Below, piece after piece: positions 55,794 to 63,337 of a stretch of DNA of 64,000 bases. The stretch's first letter is position 1; each line of letters opens with the position of its first letter. The stretch is from assembly GCF_003633755.1 (NCBI RefSeq), contig NZ_RBIL01000002.1, forward strand, positions 1,178,001-1,242,000. Direction: 5' to 3'. The position numbers and the translations under genes are program-made. This stretch comes from Solirubrobacter pauli. GTDB lineage: Bacteria; Actinomycetota; Thermoleophilia; Solirubrobacterales; Solirubrobacteraceae. The notes under the pieces are model-generated. The model was not told where the DNA came from. It saw only the letters and a list, made by a program, of their open reading frames with translations, and did not search any database.

Positions 55794-58085
55794 ATGGACC
55801 GGATCGCTGACCCTTGGGGCCCGCGCACCCCGTACGGCCGCGGCGAGCGCTGGCCAGTGCGCGTGGACGAGCATGTGACCGACGAGGCCGACGCCTGGGT
55901 GCCGACGGCGTCGATCCTGCACTCGAACGGGGACGGCATCGACGTCGCCGTGCGCGACGGCCGGATGGTCGGCGTGCGCGGACGCGCCGACAGCCGCGTC
56001 AACCACGGCCGGCTCGGGCCGAAGGACCTGTTCGGCTGGCAGGCGAACAACTCGCGGGACCGGCTCACCACGCCGCTCATCCGCCGCGACGGCGAGCTCG
56101 TCGAGTGCGACTGGGACACCGCGATGGACGCCATGGTCGCGCGCTCCCGCCAGCTCCTCGACGAGGTCGGGCCGAGCGCGCTCGGGCTCTACACCAGCGG
56201 GCAGCTCTTCCTCGAGGAGTACTACACGCTCGCGGTTATCGCCCGGGCCGGCCTCGGCACGAACCACCTGGACGGCAACACGCGCCTGTGCACCGCCACG
56301 GCGGCGGAGGCGCTCAAGGAGAGCTTCGGGTGCGACGGGCAGCCGGGCTCGTACACCGACGTCGACCACACCGACGTGCTCCTCCTCGTCGGCCACAACG
56401 TCGCGGCGACGCAGGTCACGTTGTGGGCGCGCATGCTCGACCGGCTCGCGGGCCCGCACCCGCCGAAGCTGATCGTCATCGACCCGCGACGGACGCCGCC
56501 GGCCGAGCACGCCGACGTGCACCTGGCGCCGCGGTCGGGCACGAACGTCGCGCTGCTCAACGCGATCCTGCACGAGCTGATCGCGCGCGACGCCGTGGAC
56601 CGCGCGTTCGTCGACGCCCGGACGGTCGGCTTCGAGCAGATGGCCGAGATCGTCGCGCCATGCACGCCGGAGTGGGCGGCGGAGATCTGCGGGGTGGAGG
56701 CGAGCGCGATCCGCGCGGCGGCGGACATCCTCGCCGGTCACGACCGGATCCTGTCCACCTGTCTCCAAGGCGTCTACCAATCGCACCAGGCGACCGCGGC
56801 CGGCGTGCAGGTCAACAACATCAACCTCCTTCGAGGCGCGCTGGGCCGGCCGGGCGCGGGCGTGCTGCAGATGAACGGGCAGCCGACCGCCGAGAACACG
56901 CGCGAGTGCGGCGCCAACGGCGACCTGCCGGCGTTCCGGAACTGGGCCAACGATGACCACGTCGCGGAGCTGGCGGAGCTGTGGAAGGTCGACGTGGCCA
57001 CGATCCCGCACTTCGGACCGCCGACGCACGCGATGCAGATCTTCCGCTACGCCGAGCAGGGCTCGATCCGCTGGCTGTGGATCACGGCCACCAACCCCGC
57101 GGTGTCGCTGCCCGACCTCGCGCGGATCCGCCGCATCCTCGCGCGGGAGGACCTGTTCGTCGTCGTCCAGGACCTGTTCCTCACCGAGACGGCCGAGTTC
57201 GCGGACGTCGTGCTGCCGGCCGGCACCTGGGGTGAGAAGGAGGGCACGTTCACGAACGCCGACCGCACCGTCCACCACTCCGACAAGGCCGTCGAGCCAC
57301 CGGGCCAGGCCCGAGGCGACCTGGACATCATGCTCGACTACGCCCGCCGGATGGACTTCCGGGACCGTGACGGCGCGCCGCTGATCAAGTGGCACGACGC
57401 CGAGTCGGCGTTCCGCGCCTGGCAGGCCTGCAGCGCGGGCCGACCCTGCGACTACACGGGCCTGTCCTACGAGAAGCTCCGCGCGGGCGGCGAGACGCAG
57501 TGGCCCTGCAACGAGCGCTACCCGGACGGCCGCGAGCGGCTCTACGACGAGGGCGACTTCTGGGCGGCCGCGGACATCGCCGAGACCTACGGCAAGGACC
57601 TGCTGACGGGCGTCGACGTCGAGGAGAGCGACTATCGCGCCTTCAACCCCGAAGGGCGGGCGATGTTCAAGGGCGCGGAGTACCTGCCGCCCGCTGACGC
57701 GCCCGACGACGAGTTCCCGCTGCGGCTGAACACGGGCCGCAGCCTCTACCACTTCCACACGCGGACGAAGACCGGCCGCGCGCCGGAGCTGGCGGCGGCC
57801 GCGCCGGACGTGTGGGTCGAGGTCTCGGCCGACGACGCGCGGGCGTACGGGGTGGGCGAGGGCGACGTGGTCGACGTGATCTCGGCGCGCGGCCGCGTGC
57901 GCGCGCCGGTGCGCGTGACGGGCATCCGCGAGGGCGTCGTGTTCATCCCGTTCCACTACGGCTACTGGGACGCGCCGGACCGGGATGACCGCGCCGCCAA
58001 CGAGCTGACGATCACCGCCTGGGACGCCTGCTCGAAGCAGCCGATCTTCAAGACCTCGGCGTGCCGGCTGGAGCGGGTCGCATGA
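55794..58085 (+). CDS. Molybdopterin oxidoreductase lacking the [4Fe-4S] cysteines
   Basis: A 763-residue DMSO-reductase-superfamily enzyme. The conserved core is present: NTRLCTATA with Cys166 as the probable Mo ligand, QMNGQPTAENTRECGANGDLPAF, WGEKEGTFTNADRTV, and a C-terminal molybdopterin dinucleotide domain starting LRLNTGRSLYHFHTRTKTGR. Relatives have a CxxCxxxC cluster motif near the N-terminus; here the aligned stretch ASILHSNGDGID has Ser40, His43 and Asp47, and the distal GRLCPKG site reads GRLGPKD. No other cysteine is available, so the cluster appears to be lost. It is coupled by ATGA to the next gene. A BlaI-type box and a hairpin precede it. The substrate is unknown (formate or nitrate-reductase-like). 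Confidence 0.9.
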   Translation: MDRIADPWGPRTPYGRGERWPVRVDEHVTDEADAWVPTASILHSNGDGIDVAVRDGRMVGVRGRADSRVNHGRLGPKDLFGWQANNSRDRLTTPLIRRDGELVECDWDTAMDAMVARSRQLLDEVGPSALGLYTSGQLFLEEYYTLAVIARAGLGTNHLDGNTRLCTATAAEALKESFGCDGQPGSYTDVDHTDVLLLVGHNVAATQVTLWARMLDRLAGPHPPKLIVIDPRRTPPAEHADVHLAPRSGTNVALLNAILHELIARDAVDRAFVDARTVGFEQMAEIVAPCTPEWAAEICGVEASAIRAAADILAGHDRILSTCLQGVYQSHQATAAGVQVNNINLLRGALGRPGAGVLQMNGQPTAENTRECGANGDLPAFRNWANDDHVAELAELWKVDVATIPHFGPPTHAMQIFRYAEQGSIRWLWITATNPAVSLPDLARIRRILAREDLFVVVQDLFLTETAEFADVVLPAGTWGEKEGTFTNADRTVHHSDKAVEPPGQARGDLDIMLDYARRMDFRDRDGAPLIKWHDAESAFRAWQACSAGRPCDYTGLSYEKLRAGGETQWPCNERYPDGRERLYDEGDFWAAADIAETYGKDLLTGVDVEESDYRAFNPEGRAMFKGAEYLPPADAPDDEFPLRLNTGRSLYHFHTRTKTGRAPELAAAAPDVWVEVSADDARAYGVGEGDVVDVISARGRVRAPVRVTGIREGVVFIPFHYGYWDAPDRDDRAANELTITAWDACSKQPIFKTSACRLERVA

Positions 58086-58501
58086 AGCCCGCGCTGGACG
58101 AGGCCCTCGCGGCCGAGCGCGCGTTGAGCCACGCGCTGCGGGCGGTCGGCGAGCATCACCGCGACGACCACGACATCTTCCACATGACGCGGACGCTCGC
58201 CGCCTGGAGCGAGCGCAACGCGGAGCGGCTCGAGCGCTGCGGCGCCGAGGCGGGCGTCCCGCCGGAGGTCGTCTTCAACGACGGGCCGCTCGCGCTCGTG
58301 CTCGACCTACGCGACGTCCACCTCGTCGCGACACGCGCCTCCGTCGCCTGGACCGTGCTCGGCCAGGGCGCCCAAGCCGTCCGCGACGCCGAGCTGCTGG
58401 ACACGGTGACCGCGTCCCACCCCGAGACCATCCGTGCCATGCGCTGGGCCCTGCAACGCCTGAAGGAGGCGACCCCACAGCTGATCGCCGGCGAGCGCTA
58501 G
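58082..58501 (+). CDS. Helical hypothetical protein coupled to the molybdoenzyme
   Basis: A 139-residue, Ala/Glu/Arg-rich, apparently all-helical protein. It starts MKPALDEALAAERALSHALRAVGEHHRDDHDIFHMTRTLAAWSERN in segments; the clustered His/Asp/Glu (GEHHRDDHDIFH) is suggestive of a metal or four-helix-bundle protein, but I recognise no family. The ATG overlaps the molybdopterin enzyme stop (ATGA), so the products are made together. It could be a chaperone or an electron-transfer partner for the cluster-less enzyme. No function is claimed. Confidence 0.75.
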   Translation: MKPALDEALAAERALSHALRAVGEHHRDDHDIFHMTRTLAAWSERNAERLERCGAEAGVPPEVVFNDGPLALVLDLRDVHLVATRASVAWTVLGQGAQAVRDAELLDTVTASHPETIRAMRWALQRLKEATPQLIAGER

Positions 58502-58511
58502 GCTCGCCGCC

Positions 58512-59345
58512 ATGGACGTTCCGGCGCCGCTGGTGCGCGGCGCCGCCCTCCTGCGGTGCCCGGTCTGCTCGGCCCCGCTCCGGGTGCACGAGCGCTCACT
58601 CGTGTGCGACCAGCGCCACACCTACGACATCGCCCGCCACGGCCACGTCACCCTCGCCCGCGCCCCTGCCCCGGGAGACGACGCGCCCATGGTCGCCGCC
58701 CGCGCCGCGGTGTTCGACGCGGGCCACTACGCGCCCCTGACGACCGCGCTGGCCCGAGCCGCCGAGGAGTCCCTGAGCGACGGGCGCGTCGTCCTCGACA
58801 TCGGCGCGGGCACCGGCCACCATCTCGCGGGCGTGCTGCGCGCCTCGCCGGGCGCGCTCGGGTTCGCGCTGGACACGTCGCGGCCCGCGTTGCGGTTGGC
58901 GGCGCGGGCGCACCCGGAGATCGCCGCGGTGGTGGGTGACGTGTGGGAGGCGTTGCCGTTCCAGGACGGGGTCGTGGACCTCGCGCTCGTGGTGTTCGCA
59001 CCCCGCAACGGAGCCGAGATCGCGCGCGTGCTCGCCCCCGGCGGGACGGCCCTCGTCGTGATCCCCACGCCTGAGCATCTCGCGGAGCTCGCGCATCTGC
59101 ACGGTGTCCAGGTCGACCCGGAGAAGCCCGAGCGGCTCGAGCGCACGCTCGGCGCGCACCTCGCGCACGAGGCGACCACACGCGTGCGATGGACCATGGA
59201 GCTGTCGGCGGATGACGTCGAGCAGGTCATCCGCATGAGCCCGGCGGGCGCGCACCGCGGCGAGGGGGAGGCGCGCGCCACGACCGTCACCGGGTCGGTC
59301 GAGCTGCGGACCTACCGCTCACCAGACGTCCGCGGCGGCGGCTGA
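58512..59345 (+). CDS. RlmA-type rRNA guanine-N1 methyltransferase
   Basis: A 277-residue protein. A zinc finger at the N-terminus (LRCPVCSAPLRVHERSLVCDQRHTYDIARHGHV, CxxC...CxxxH) precedes a SAM-dependent methyltransferase domain with motif I VLDIGAGTGHHLAGVL. This is the RlmA/RrmA layout that methylates a guanine in the 23S rRNA hairpin; TlrB-like members give macrolide resistance in producers, so I do not assign the exact nucleotide. The ATG lies 7 nt after a TAGGCT that overlaps the preceding stop codon, so it is probably leaderless. The 3' end overlaps the convergent small ORF by 27 bp. Confidence 0.88.
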   Translation: MDVPAPLVRGAALLRCPVCSAPLRVHERSLVCDQRHTYDIARHGHVTLARAPAPGDDAPMVAARAAVFDAGHYAPLTTALARAAEESLSDGRVVLDIGAGTGHHLAGVLRASPGALGFALDTSRPALRLAARAHPEIAAVVGDVWEALPFQDGVVDLALVVFAPRNGAEIARVLAPGGTALVVIPTPEHLAELAHLHGVQVDPEKPERLERTLGAHLAHEATTRVRWTMELSADDVEQVIRMSPAGAHRGEGEARATTVTGSVELRTYRSPDVRGGG

Positions 59346-59435
59346 GCGTGGCGGCGTGATCTCGCGGACGACGGGCGTCGCATAAGCGTGGCCGGTCGGG
59401 CGGCGGCGGGCGGTGGGGGTGGCGAGGACGGTCAT
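59319..59435 (-). CDS. Possible 38-residue ORF coupled to the MFS gene
   Basis: A short frame encoding MTVLATPTARRRPTGHAY... and ending AAADVW. It is supported only by context: a GGAG ribosome site 7 nt before its ATG, and TGATG coupling to the stop of the upstream MFS transporter. The product is basic and proline-rich, with no signal or cysteine. It may be a small peptide of unknown role or an artefact of high GC. It overlaps the 3' end of the convergent rRNA methyltransferase gene by 27 bp. Codon bias alone cannot decide. Confidence 0.35.
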   Translation of the reverse strand: MTVLATPTARRRPTGHAYATPVVREITPPRSAAAADVW

Positions 59436-60634
59436 CACGAGCTCCGTTCGGTGGGTTCGGGGATAAGACGACCGGGAGCCGCGGAACTCATCGGCGCCGG
59501 CGCGCGCAACGCGCCGGACACGAGCAGGCCGAGCGCGACCAGCCCGCCGGTCACCGTCAGCGCGCGCAACGTGCCGACGTCGTCGGCGAGGAACCCGATC
59601 AGCGGCGGGCCCGCCAGGAAGGCCACGTAGCCCACGGTCGCGACCACGCTGACCCGTGCCGCCGCGTGGGCCGGCTCGTCGCTCGCCGCGCTCATCCCGA
59701 CCGGGAACCCGAGCGCGGTTCCAAGGCCCCACAACACCGCGCCCGCCATCGCCACCGGCAGGCTGCCGCCGAACACGACGAGCGCCAACCCCACGAGCGC
59801 GGTCACCGACAGCACCCGCAGCGTCGCCACGCGCCCGTAGCGGTCCAGCACGGCCGGCCCGAACCAGCGGCCGAGCGTCATCGCCGACAGGAACAGCGCG
59901 AAGGTGAACGTGCCGAGGGCGTTCGCGGCGTCGTAGCCGTCGATCGTCGCGACCGCCAGCCAGTCGTTGCCGGTGCCCTCGGTGAACGCGGCCGCGAACA
60001 CGAACACGCCGATCAGCAGGGTGCGCGGCTCCGTCCACGCGGCGAGCGGGTTCCCGACGCGCTCCTCGTGCTCCTCGGTGCCGCCGAGGAAGGCGCGCAC
60101 CGCGGCCGGCGCCGCGATCGCGATCACCAGCGCGACCCCGATCAGGTGCGCGGCGGGGGACACGCCGAGCGCGACCATCCCCGACCCCAGCAGCGCACCC
60201 GTCACCGTCCCGACGCTGAACCCCGCGTGGAAGCGCGGCATGATCGCCTTCCCGAGCTGCTGCTCGACCGCCGAGCCCTCGACGTTCATCGCGACGTCCC
60301 AGGTGCCGTTGCCCGCGCCGAACAGGAAGAGGCCCGCGACCACGGGCAGGATGCCGATCGACTGCCCGACGCCCGCCAGCGCGAGCCCGGTCGCGCCGAT
60401 CAGCGCCATCACGGTGATCGTCCGCGCCGTGCCGAGCCGGCCGACGACGACGCCGGCGAGCGGCATCGCGATCACCGACCCGACCGCCATGGCGAGCAGC
60501 ACGAGCCCGAGCGAACGAGGGGAGAGGTCCAGGCTGTCGCGCACGGACGGGATCCGTGACGCCCAGCTCGCGAACGCGAACCCGCTGAGGATGAAGACGG
60601 CGTAGACGGCGCGCGTGGCGGCGGAGAGGTTCAC
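59435..60634 (-). CDS. MFS transporter
   Basis: A 399-residue permease with 12 predicted helices. It starts VNLSAATRAVYAVFILSGFAFASWASRIPSVRDSLDLSPRSLGLVLLAMAVGSVIAMPLAG in segments; FASWASRIPxVRDxL is a recognised signature of YbjJ/FucP-like MFS proteins. Loop 2-3 motif GRLGTART follows. The GTG start overlaps the stop of the DeoR gene (GTGA), so they are one operon. Substrate is unknown; regulation by a DeoR protein suggests a sugar or sugar phosphate. The 38-residue ORF follows directly. Confidence 0.88.
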   Translation of the reverse strand: MNLSAATRAVYAVFILSGFAFASWASRIPSVRDSLDLSPRSLGLVLLAMAVGSVIAMPLAGVVVGRLGTARTITVMALIGATGLALAGVGQSIGILPVVAGLFLFGAGNGTWDVAMNVEGSAVEQQLGKAIMPRFHAGFSVGTVTGALLGSGMVALGVSPAAHLIGVALVIAIAAPAAVRAFLGGTEEHEERVGNPLAAWTEPRTLLIGVFVFAAAFTEGTGNDWLAVATIDGYDAANALGTFTFALFLSAMTLGRWFGPAVLDRYGRVATLRVLSVTALVGLALVVFGGSLPVAMAGAVLWGLGTALGFPVGMSAASDEPAHAAARVSVVATVGYVAFLAGPPLIGFLADDVGTLRALTVTGGLVALGLLVSGALRAPAPMSSAAPGRLIPEPTERSS

Positions 60635-61374
60635 GGGCGCACCAGCTCGACGCCGGCCTGCGCGTAGGCGTCCAGCGCCGAGGCGGGCGCGTCGGTCACC
60701 AGCGTGTCCACGCGCTCGGAGACCACGTAGGGCGCGGCCGTGCCGAGCTTCTCGGCGGTGGCGAGCGCCACGACGCGGCGAGAGCGCTCCACGAGCGCGC
60801 GCATGACCTGCGCCTCTTCGCGCTCCCGCATCGTCAGGCCGACCTCGGGGTGGATCGAGCACGCGCCGATGACGCACATATCCGGCCGCAGCGTCTGGAT
60901 CTGCGCGATCGTGTCCGCGCCGACGAGCGTCTGGCTCGTGCGGTCCAGCGTCCCGCCGAGCACGATCACGTCCACGTCCGGCAGGTCGCGCAGCGCGAGC
61001 GCGACGTCCGGGCTCGCGGTCACGATCGTCGAGGCCGAGTCCGGCGCGAGGCGACGTGCGAGCGCGAGCGTCGTCGTCCCGCCGCCGACCGCCACCACCT
61101 CGCCGCGGCGGATCAGCCCGGCGGCCAGCGCGGCCACCGCGGCCTTGCCGCCCGCGTCCCGGTCGACGCGCTCCGTGAACCGCCGCGGCCCGGGCGCCGG
61201 CCGCACCGCGCCACCGTGCACCCGCCGCAGGTGCCCGGAGGACTCCAGCTCCAACAGGTCACGACGCACGGTGTCCACGGACACGCCGAGTCGCTCCGCG
61301 ACCTCGGCCGTCGCGACCGTGCCGTGATGCGCGAGGGTGCCGAGGATGGCTTCGTGCCGCGACGGTGCAAGCAT
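60631..61374 (-). CDS. DeoR-family transcriptional regulator
   Basis: A 247-residue DeoR repressor. The HTH is RHEAILGTLAHHGTVATAEVAERLGVSVDTVRRDLLELESSGHLRRVHGGAV in segments, the family signature, with RRVHGGA at its end. The sugar-phosphate-binding DeoRC domain has VGGGTTTLALARRL and VIGACSIHPEVGLTMRE. The ATG lies 6 nt after TACGGT on the minus strand, so it is leaderless. A direct repeat AACCTGCA(C/G)G lies 25-45 bp upstream and may be an operator. It probably represses itself and the coupled MFS transporter in response to a phosphorylated sugar. Confidence 0.92.
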   Translation of the reverse strand: MLAPSRHEAILGTLAHHGTVATAEVAERLGVSVDTVRRDLLELESSGHLRRVHGGAVRPAPGPRRFTERVDRDAGGKAAVAALAAGLIRRGEVVAVGGGTTTLALARRLAPDSASTIVTASPDVALALRDLPDVDVIVLGGTLDRTSQTLVGADTIAQIQTLRPDMCVIGACSIHPEVGLTMREREEAQVMRALVERSRRVVALATAEKLGTAAPYVVSERVDTLVTDAPASALDAYAQAGVELVRP

Positions 61375-61562
61375 GCGCACACCGTAGCAAGACGCCGCAA
61401 AAACCTGCACGAACCTGCAGGCGACCCGAACGCCACGGGGCAGCTCCGACCGCACTGCGCGATCCGGCGCCCGCCGCGTGGGCGATCCGCACCCGGCAGA
61501 CCGCGGGGTGCGCGCTCGCGCTTCGCACCGGACTGGTGGCCTGAACGCTCTAGGCTGGCTGG

Positions 61563-62513
61563 GTGCGCGTGCTCGACCTGGTCTTGCTGCATCGCTCGCG
61601 CGGCGCCAGCGAGCCATCGCTGGCGCCGTCCCGGACGATCGAGTTGCACGGCCAGACCGTGAGCTTCGTCGAGGCCGGAAGCGGGCCGGTGCTCCTGCTC
61701 CTGCACGGGATCACCTCCAGCTCGCGCACCTGGGGCGCGGTGCTGCCGCGGCTGGCGGAGCGCTTCACCGTCCTCGCCCCTGACCTGCTCGGCCACGGCG
61801 CGTCCGGCAAGCCGCGCGGCGACTACTCGCTCGGCGCGTACGCCAGCTCGATCCGCGACCTGCTGCTCGCGCTCGGCCACGAACGCGCGACGGTGCTCGG
61901 GCACTCGCTCGGCGGCGGCGTCGCCCTGCAGTTCGCCTACCAGTTCCCCGAGCGCCTCGAGCGCCTCATCCTGGTCTCCAGCGGCGGGCTCGGACGGGAG
62001 GTCAGCATCCTCCTGCGCGCCGCGACGCTCCCGGGTGCGGAGTACGTCCTGCCGGTGCTCTCGGGCCGGCCGGTGCGGGACGTCACCGCGGCGTCGCTGC
62101 GGGCCCTGGGCAAGCTCGGGCTGCGCCCGAACGCCGACGGCATCGGCATCGGCGAGGGCTTCGGGTCGCTCGGAGACGTCGAGGCGCGGCGCGCGTTCCT
62201 GCACACGGCGCGCTCGATCATCGAGCCGTCGGGCCAGCGGGTGAGCGCCGCCGACCGCCTCTATCTCGCGGCCTGGCTGCCGACGCTGATCGTCTGGGGC
62301 GAGCGCGACCGCATGATCCCGGTCGCCCACGGCCGCGCGGCCGCCGAGGCGATGCCCGAGAGCCGCCTGGAGATCTTCGAGGACGCGGGCCACTTCCCGT
62401 TCAACGACGACCCGGAGCGGTTCGCGCGCGTCGTGACCGACTTCATGGGCACGACGCAGCCGCCGCCGTTCGACGCGGACCGCCTGCGCGACCTGCTGCG
62501 TCCGCCGTCCTAG
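61563..62513 (+). CDS. Alpha/beta hydrolase
   Basis: A 316-residue alpha/beta-hydrolase of the haloperoxidase/esterase group. The oxyanion motif is LLHGITSSS, the nucleophile is in LGHSLGGG, the acid in VWGERDRM and the base in EDAGHFPFND. It has no signal peptide. The GTG lies 6 nt after TAGGCT, so it is leaderless. It is divergent from deoR (188 bp). The lid sequence between about 160 and 230 is variable and gives no substrate hint. The stop codon shares CTAG with the convergent carbonic anhydrase gene. Confidence 0.88.
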   Translation: MRVLDLVLLHRSRGASEPSLAPSRTIELHGQTVSFVEAGSGPVLLLLHGITSSSRTWGAVLPRLAERFTVLAPDLLGHGASGKPRGDYSLGAYASSIRDLLLALGHERATVLGHSLGGGVALQFAYQFPERLERLILVSSGGLGREVSILLRAATLPGAEYVLPVLSGRPVRDVTAASLRALGKLGLRPNADGIGIGEGFGSLGDVEARRAFLHTARSIIEPSGQRVSAADRLYLAAWLPTLIVWGERDRMIPVAHGRAAAEAMPESRLEIFEDAGHFPFNDDPERFARVVTDFMGTTQPPPFDADRLRDLLRPPS

Positions 62514-63001
62514 GAGACTTCGCGCAGCCTGCCGGTCTCGACCGCGTAGACGAACCCGCGGATCGCGTCCTTCTTGGGCACGAACGGGCTCGCCCGGATG
62601 CGCGCGACGCTCTGGCGGACGTCCTCATCGAGGTCCGGGAACGACTCCGCCGCCCACTCGGGCTTCACGCCGGTCTCGTCCTGGATCGAGCGCTTGAACT
62701 CGTCGTCCGTGAACGTGAGCATGCCGCAGTCGGTGTGGTGGATGAGGATGATCTCCTCGGTGCCGAGCAGGCGCTGGGAGATCGCGAGGCTGCGGATCTC
62801 GTCGTCGGTCACGACCCCGCCGGCGTTGCGGATGACGTGCGCTTCGCCCGGCGCGAGGCCGAGGATCGCGTGGACGTCCAGCCGCGCGTCCATGCACGCG
62901 ACGACGGCGAGCTTCTTGGCCGGAGGCAACGGCAGCTCGCCGTGTTCGAAGGAGGCGGCGTAGGCCTCGTTGTTGCGCAGGAGCTCGTCGGTGACGGTCA
63001 T
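62510..63001 (-). CDS. Beta-class carbonic anhydrase
   Basis: A 163-residue beta-carbonic anhydrase. The zinc ligands are Cys36, His89 and Cys92 with Asp38/Arg40 as the dyad: VVACMDARLD and IHHTDCGM. VIRNAGGVVTDDEIRSLAISQRLLGT matches the actinobacterial (Rv1284-like) subclass. It hydrates CO2 to bicarbonate for carboxylases and pH balance. The ATG follows TATTTT by 7 nt, so the message is leaderless. An in-frame TTG 3 codons upstream is unlikely. The stop is shared with the alpha/beta hydrolase as CTAG. Confidence 0.93.
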   Translation of the reverse strand: MTVTDELLRNNEAYAASFEHGELPLPPAKKLAVVACMDARLDVHAILGLAPGEAHVIRNAGGVVTDDEIRSLAISQRLLGTEEIILIHHTDCGMLTFTDDEFKRSIQDETGVKPEWAAESFPDLDEDVRQSVARIRASPFVPKKDAIRGFVYAVETGRLREVS

Positions 63002-63288
63002 GCCTCGCAAAATACTCCAAAGCGGGTCGGAATTGCGATGGTTGACTGAAGTTGGGTGGACGAACCCATAGCCGTCTCACCACCGAACCGCGAACCTGTG
63101 TGACGTGTTCCAAATCCCGCGAGCGGCCCTGACCGTCCCGTCACCGCCGCCCGCCTGACGCCGGCGGGGATCGCCTCCGAGCTGGGGAGCTGCGAAGCCG
63201 GTCCCCGCCGCGCGTCTTCTGCGCGTGTCTCGGCACGGTTTCGTCGGAGCTGCGTCTTGTTCCGTGCCCGTAGTCGGCTGGAAGCTGT

Positions 63289-63337
63289 GGGGTATGCCCG
63301 CTCAGTCGCCTCACAGGAAGCTGGCGGGGCATACCCC
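63289..63337 (+). promoter_or_regulatory. Inverted repeat over the start of the AbiEi/DUF559 gene
   Basis: GGGGTATGCCC (63289-63299, containing the ATG) and GGGCATACCCC (63327-63337), 27 nt apart. An 11-bp RNA stem would bury the start codon; as DNA it could be an operator for autoregulation. Confidence 0.5.
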
